Part shown: in pieces, positions 57,731 through 64,000 of the stretch | Layout: each line of letters begins with the position of its first letter | How positions within the stretch are numbered: the first letter of the stretch is position 1 | DNA from: Cotesia glomerata | Taxonomy: Eukaryota > Arthropoda > Insecta > Hymenoptera > Braconidae | DNA length: 64,000 nt | Assembly: GCF_020080835.1 (NCBI RefSeq) | Contig: NC_058166.1 | Location: 1,736,001-1,800,000, forward strand | Reading direction: 5' to 3' | The notes under the pieces: model-generated | What the model was told of the DNA's origin: nothing | The model's database searches: none | The model's input: only the letters and a program-made list of their open reading frames with translations | Program-made: the position numbers and the translations under genes

Positions 57731-58670
57731 ACTCAAAAATTTCTCATCATCATAACATCAACATAGACTGAAATAAGAGAAAAAAATTAATTTACTCCCA
57801 CCAGAATCCTCTAGAACCAACAGATCATAAATTCCGGAGGAAAGCGTTCATTCTTTCCTCCCGCTGCCTTTGAGAATGCATCAAAAATAATTCCGGGCTC
57901 TTTGGGCGGTTAAAAAGCTCGGTAAAATAAATGAGTAGACCTATATATATACGAACATACACAAAATTAATTGAGAGAGATGGCCGAAGAATTGAGTGAG
58001 TGAGATAAGTAAATGAACTTGGTATCTCTTTTTCTATTTTCTCATCCTTTAAACCCGTGATCCTCACCCCACCCCCAGTGTTCTCTGCACCCCTTCCCGT
58101 TGGCTCTCAGCTGATCTTTCCACTCACTCGCTCTCTTATACTCCATCCCGGATTATAATCAACCCTTTTATCCTAGGCTTTCCATGTCGCTAATTTCCAT
58201 AATTACACAGACGCTAAAATCACAATATCCTCTGGTGCTCTGAAAGGAGAGAAAGGAGAGTAACCGACGTGAGTTTCCCATTGCACCACCCTTTTATACC
58301 CGCGCTATTTTACCCACCCCAACCCCAAACAGCGACAACTTTCCTCGTCATGTAGGACTAGCCGTTCACCCGGGTACCAAAGGAACATTCGCTCCAAGGG
58401 TTGCGCTGGGGGTGAGGGAAGACACTAAATGCCGAGGGGAGAGGGAGGCTATTCGCGAGGGAGTGGGCTCAAGTGGTAGGCTACAGATAAAGGTGCCTCT
58501 TAAACTCGCTCCATGTTTATACTCGTATCCGCGTGGCCGGGCGTAGTACCACTTGGGTAACCAGCCAAGTGACAACGCGGATCTCAGCATAGATCTTTTG
58601 AACTTATGCCAATAAGCTTTCACTCATTGGAAATTTTTTTAAGGTTGAGCTTTTATTTTTGACCGTCATT
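57730..58670. other. Island i
   Basis: Unique-looking and GC-richer from 58050 to 58620 (CACCCCACCCCCAGTG, GGTTGCGCTGGGGGTGAGGG, CGTGGCCGGGCGTAGTACC). Open frames of about 80 codons on the minus strand are unassigned. Candidate regulatory or exon sequence. Confidence 0.3.
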
Positions 58671-58679
58671 CATGTTTTA

Positions 58680-59820
58680 GTGATGTAGAATTTTTTTAAC
58701 TGCTTAGAATTTAAAGAAAATTCTTTTGGAATTCCTTTTAGGAATTTTTAAGGATTTTCTTTAGGAATTTTTGAGAACCTTAGTAAAGAATTTTCTTTAG
58801 GAATTTTTAGGAATTTTTGTTAGCGATTCTGGGAGATTTTTCACAAGAATTTTATGGAATTTACTTTAAGAATTTTTTAAAATTTTTCTTTAGGAATTTT
58901 TAAGGATTTTTCAAAACTGACGGGAGTTTAAAAAATTCTTTTGGAATTTTTTGAGGATTTCCTTTAGGAATTTTTGAGAATATTGGTTAAGAATTTTCCT
59001 TTAGGAATTTTTGGAAATTTTTTGTTAGGAATTCTGGGAAATTTTCTATAAGAATTTTGTGGAATTTACTTTAGGAATTTTTAAGGATTTTTTAAAATTA
59101 ATCAGAATTTAAAAAATTCTTTTGGGATTTTTTTTTTAGAAATTTTTGAGGATTTTATTTAGGAACTTTTGAGGACCTTGATTAAGAATTTTCTTTAGGA
59201 ATTCTTGGGAATTTTCGTTAGGGATTCTGGGAGATTTTTCATAAGAATTTTGTAGAATTTACTTTGAGAATTTTTTTAATTTTCTCTAGGAATTATGAGG
59301 AATTTTTCGGAGATTTTCTATCGGAATTATGGAAAATTTTCTTTAGGAAAATTTTGTAGAATTTTTTTGAGGAATTTTTAAAAATTTTCTTTTAGAATTG
59401 TTAGGGATTTTTTCGCTATTTTGTTTAGAAATTTTATTAAAGAATTATTTAGAATTTTTTTAGATTTTTTTCCTCGAAATTTTTGTTTAGAATTCTGAAA
59501 GATTTTCTTTAAGAATTTTATAGAATTTTATTTATAAATGTTGTTAAATTATCTCGAAGAATTATTAGAAATTTCCTTTAGCAGTTTTGTTTAAAAATTA
59601 CTTAGAATTTTTTTTAGAAATTCTAGAAGATTTCCTTTAAGAATTCTATAAAATTCATTTTACGAATTTTTATGAATTTTCTTTAAGAATTATTCAGGAT
59701 CTCTCCAGAATATTCTTTAAGAATTTTTCGGAAAATTTTCCTTAGAAATTTTCTGAGATTTTTTCGAATTTTCTTTAGGAATTTTTAAGGATTTTTGGAA
59801 TAGATTAACAAATTTTTTTT
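58680..59820 (+). repeat. Degenerate array of TTTAGGAATTTTT units
   Basis: Many imperfect copies of TTCTTTAGGAATTTTTGAGG, and longer blocks (GGGAGATTTTTCAYAAGAATTTT-type) about 190 bp apart near 58846, 59038 and 59228. Confidence 0.75.
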
Positions 59821-60850
59821 TCCTTTGAAGAATCTAATGAGACAATTTTATCAATTAAAATTGAAAAAAAAATTCGACATTAGCATTATAAATGATCAAT
59901 TTCCCACTTTTTCGGCTTTTCCTCTTAAGCTCTCAATTTTTGACCCAAATTTCTCCAAGATAAAATTATAGATCATTAAATTTTCCATCGAATTAATATT
60001 TCATTTACAAGAAGATAAATGAAGTGGCTGCAGAGATCCGAGCGAAATAAAAGCGGACTATTTCGATCAATTCTTCGAAACGTAAATAGTTAACCCTCAG
60101 AGGAGGTAACACCTATTTCAAGCAGAAGCTCACCGCCCACAATAGGGAGGAGAGGCTGTGGCTGTATCGAGCGACTATTTTTCTGAGGTAGTCCAGCGGT
60201 AGTCTCAATCAGGGTGCAATGCACCCAACGTCAATGACATCGATGATGAGGTCACAGGGCATAGGAAAATGAATGGTTAAAGCTCGAAGCTCGGCTGCGG
60301 AATCTTAGCATCTTGCCTCGCTCAGTATTTGAGTATCTTGAAATGAGTTTTGTTGGATCAATAAGTTCTGGCATAAGAACACAGTGTCCTTGTATCAGAC
60401 ATTGTACATTTAAGCGACTGTCTGTGTAGGGTGGAGCGGGTTTGTTGTGCGGGTAAATACGAGTGTAGGGAACCGTCTAGGACTCATTCAGTTATTTAAA
60501 TATATATCTATATCTCTATATATTTGTTGCTGTTACTGTTTCGACTCTGTAGACTCTGTAGATGTTCATGTCGATCCAGTCTATGTGTTGGGCTGAGTGA
60601 AACCATTCCCAAACCAGATCTACGAACTCAACGAACCATTTACCCTTCTATATTCAACACTGTTATGTTTTCAATGTTCCCAAATGAGAGACAATGCTAC
60701 CAATAGGATTAAGACCTAGATGAAAGTCAATCTTCGCTTCTATCGCTACTCTCCTGTCCTATTTTCTATTTAGTCCTAAATTAGACAATCCGCTGGATTT
60801 ATAATTACAAAATCGGTTGTTAAGCTCGAGTTGTTGTTTAGATTACATTT
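59820..60850. other. Island j
   Basis: 59850-60000 is a single diverged relative of the array box in inverse orientation (AAATTTTCCATCGAATTAAT). 60010-60480 is complex (GGAGGTAACACCTATTTCAA, GTGCAATGCACCC palindrome, ACATCGATGATGAGGTCAC). No convincing ORF. Confidence 0.3.
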
Positions 60851-62105
60851 TCATTGAAATTAATTGATAGGAAATTTACCGCGCTACAATTTTATTTTAA
60901 TATACTTTTTACCTAAAACCGCTCCTTTTATGAAAAAATCCTAAGAAACGAAAAAAATATTGTTTTTTCGAAAATTCTATAATTAATTACGAATTTTATG
61001 CACTAATTTGTTAAATATCAGTCAAATATTTTTAACTGTGGATGTAATCAATAGGAAATTTAACGCCCTATAATTTTATCTCAGTAAACCTTTTATCTAA
61101 AACCACTCCTTTACTGAAAAAATCCTAAAAAACAAAGAAATTAATTTTTTTTTCGAAAAGCATATAATTAATTTTGAATTTTTGAGATTATTTATTAGAA
61201 TTTAGGTCAGATATTTTAGACAGTGTCTTAATTCGATTCGAAATTTACTGCCCTACAATTTTATCTAAGTAAATTTTGAACGTAAAACCACTCCTTCATT
61301 TAAAAAATCCTAAAAAACGGAAAAAATATGGTTTTTTCGAAAATTCTATTATTAAATACGAATTTTATGCACTAATTTGTAAAATAACAGTCAAATATTT
61401 CAAACTGTAGATATAATCAATCGGAAATTTACCGCCCTACTATTTCATCTCAGTAAACTTTTAACGTAAAACCACTCCTTCATTAAAAAAATCCTAAAAA
61501 ACGAAAAAAATATAGTTTTTTCGAAAAATCTGTGATGTTTCATATTTTTTAGATTGATCTACAAAATATTAGTCAAAATTATAATCCTTTACATAGGTTC
61601 AATCGGAAATTTACCGCCCTACAATTTTATCTCAGTAAACTTTTAACGTAAAACCATTCCTTTATTGAAAAAATCCTAAAAAACGAAAAAAATATTGTTT
61701 TTTCAAAAAATCTGTAATAAATTCCATATTTTTAGGATTATTTTACAAAATATTAGTTAAATTTATGGTCTTTTATACAGATTTCATCGAAAATTTACTG
61801 CCCTATAATTTTATCTCAGTACACTTTTTACCTAAAACCACTTCTTTATTGAAAAAATCCTAAAAAACAAAAAAAAAATACGATTTTTCAAAAAGTCGAT
61901 GGTAAATTTCGAATTTTTGGTATTAATTTTCAAAATTTTAAATAAATTTTTTAAAAAACGTCCAATTCTTATCAGGAATTTACTGCTCTACAATTATTTC
62001 AGTAAATTTTTTTACCTAAGACCACTCCTTCATCGAAAAAATCCTAAAAAACTAAAATTTTTCGAAAGAAAAACGCAAAATTGTAAAAGAACGGTTAAAT
62101 TTTGA
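60850..62105 (+). repeat. Tandem array L3, ~184-bp unit
   Basis: Seven units. GGAAATTTACYGCCCTAYAA near 60870, 61052, 61239, 61422, 61605, 61789 and 61974 (spacings 182-187), followed by TTTTATCTCAGTAAAC, AAAACCACTCCTTYATTGAA and AAATCCTAAAAAACGAAAAA. Confidence 0.9.
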
Positions 62106-62780
62106 GATTTTAGCTCTATTTAATAATATGATAAGCAAATTGTATTAGATTTTTACAATCAAAAGCTGACAAATGGTAATTAATGTGTGAAAAAAATGTA
62201 AAATTTTCCAAAAAAAAAAATGATAAATATCGATAGAGCTGAAGCATGATCACATTACGAAAGTTCTCGTAGTTGAGCTTAATTTAAATTCTATTACGCT
62301 CGATCTCTATTCCTCTTTCCTATGAATATTCAAACCTGTGCGACCTCCCCCACCTCTGTATCTTTTTCCTCTTCTCATCGTCTCGGTTCCGTGTAACCCC
62401 TTACCTAGAGGGGGTGAGCTTCGTCTTCTACTTCTTCTCTATCGGGTATCCGAAGAATTAAATTAATATACCGGTTGGAAAACAGCGCTCGCTCGATTCA
62501 AAACTAACACTAGCGTATTTAAGTGTGTACGCGAATCAGACGAACGAAATTAAGAGCAAGTAGGAGGTAAGAAAGAGAAAGAGAAGGGGAAAGTCTGCCC
62601 TTGATAATCAGCCCGGGAAAACTCGTTATTCGAGCGTCGAACAGACATTTTGATTTTCTTATTAATGTTGATATATACTGACGGTATAGATGTAGGTGAT
62701 AAATTAACAGTCAAGTACATTAATATTTATGAGGGGCATTCAGGAAAGTTATGGAGGATTAATTAGAAATGAAGGAGGAA
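62105..62780. other. Island k, bracketed by L3 and R3
   Basis: About 670 bp, complex and pyrimidine-rich (GTGCGACCTCCCCCACCTCT, CGTCTCGGTTCCGTGTAACC, AATCAGCCCGGGAAAACTCG). No ORF above chance. Cleanest example of an island between inverted arrays. Confidence 0.35.
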
Positions 62781-62799
62781 TTTTTTATTATTTTTTTTA

Positions 62800-63560
62800 T
62801 TGAAGGTTACATTTAGGCAAAATGGAAATCAAATCAATATATTATTTTTGCAGAAATTTCAGTAAAATATCAATAATCGACGATTTTTGCGATTTTCGGC
62901 TTGTTTTTTCCCTTTTTTTAGGATTTTTTCTATGAAGGAGTCGTTTTAGGTAAAAAGTTTAATGAGATAAAACTGTAGAGCGGTAAATTTCTGATCAATT
63001 TTACATAAAGTTTTGAAAATTTGACCGAAATTTTGCCAAACAATATCAAAAATATTGAATTTAATACAGATTTTTGGAAAAAAACTATATTTTTTTCGTT
63101 TTTTAGGATTTTTTCAATGAAGGAGTGGTTTTAGGTAAAAAATTTAATGAAATAATTGTAGAGCGGTAAATTCCTGATGAAATTAAGATATTCTGAAAAA
63201 CTTTATCCAAAATTTTGGAAAATAATAACAAAAATTTACTATTGATTTCTTCAAAAGCTCTATTATTTTCGTTTTTTGGGATTTTTCCAATGAAAGAGTG
63301 ATTTTAGGTGAAAAATTTACTGAAATAATTGTAGAGCGGTAAATTTCTGATGAAAATAAGATATTTTTGAAAAAATATATTTGTAATTTTAGAAAATAAT
63401 GACAAAAAATTTGAAATTTACTATCGATTTCTCCAAAAATCGTATTTTTTTCTTAATTTTAGGATTTTTTCAATGAAGGAGTGGTTTTAAGTTAAAAACT
63501 CATTGAAATAAAATTGTAGAACGGTAAATTTCCGATCCAGTCAGTCATTAAAAATATTAA
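62800..63560 (-). repeat. Tandem array R3, inverted partner of L3
   Basis: Four units. GTAGARCGGTAAATTTCYGA near 62974, 63158, 63332 and 63517 (spacings about 174-185), with AGGATTTTTTCAATGAAGGA and GTGGTTTTAGGTAAAAA, the reverse complement of L3. Confidence 0.9.
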
Positions 63561-64000
63561 ATTTTATTTATTAACTCTAAAAAAATCCCAAATTTTTGAA
63601 ACCGCAAAAACAAAAAACAAGTATTCTTTTTTATATTCATTATTATTTTGATTTCTAGAGACTTAATTATGATTTTTATGATAAAATTGATAGAAAAGGA
63701 TGTAATATTGGAAAACCGGACAAAATGGACCGTCTTAAAGTTCAACAGAACTTATAAGGGCTCAGATTTAGCATTACATGATCTTTCATTCTATCGCCAC
63801 TTGTCAATGACATTTTAAACCCACCCTCGGCTCCTTTTCAAGACCCTTGAAGCCCAAAAACAAGAGTATCGTAGGGTGAAACAATAGCCACCCTAGTTGT
63901 GTATTTCGGTCGTCCTTACTCGTAACATTTCGGGAGTTGAATCCACAAAAATCCTTCAATCCGCGAGTATTCACTTGTGTTCCTCGACAAAATACCTGAA
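63560..64000. other. Island l, runs off the window
   Basis: 63700-64000 is unique-looking (CCACCCTCGGCTCCTTTTCA, TTTCGGTCGTCCTTACTCGT). No ORF; continues beyond the window. Confidence 0.25.

Overview
This is an AT-rich eukaryotic (insect) nuclear genome window. A parasitoid hymenopteran is my best guess, inferred from base composition, the transposon content and repeat style; no marker gene confirms it. The window has almost no protein-coding capacity. The only convincing gene is an intact piggyBac-type transposase at 35474-37213 (minus strand), inside a complete element with near-identical terminal inverted repeats and TTAA on both sides.

Region 1 (about 1-29,600) is an old, diverged, strictly head-to-tail array. 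A core of about 100-140 bp recurs 25 times, always in the same orientation, at irregular spacings of about 0.25-3.5 kb. The best-kept part of every core is a GCGCCACCTRYYGG-like block. Read on the minus strand it is CCRAYAGGTGGCGC, which closely matches the CTCF core consensus (CCASYAGRKGGCRS). The cores fall into subtypes (called A to E here) that recur in partly repeated order, so multi-unit blocks were duplicated. Between cores lie shared, decayed exon-like segments (two recognisable translated blocks, neither matched to a family) and nested transposons: TIR/MITE elements, a palindromic fold-back family, and a LINE endonuclease fragment split by a MITE.

Region 2 (about 29,600-33,500) is a transition zone: one non-repetitive island, a cluster of palindromic fold-back repeats broken by a retroelement-like insertion, then a second unique island.

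Region 3 (about 33,500-64,000) has a different architecture. Islands of more complex, locally GC- and CpG-richer sequence (0.4-4 kb) alternate with arrays of short tandem units. In three cases the arrays on the two sides of an island are the same repeat in opposite orientation (33.5/38.5 kb, 39.8/41.9 kb, 60.9/62.8 kb), all with a unit of about 175-187 bp. The piggyBac element landed inside the first of these brackets. One box of about 40 bp is shared between arrays up to 28 kb apart. The islands hold no long ORF and may be regulatory elements or untranslated exons.

Taken together, the window looks like a large intergenic or intronic domain rich in candidate architectural DNA: a one-way array of CTCF-like sites on the left, and inverted arrays with nucleosome-scale periodicity bracketing islands on the right. 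All functional readings are inference from sequence alone.
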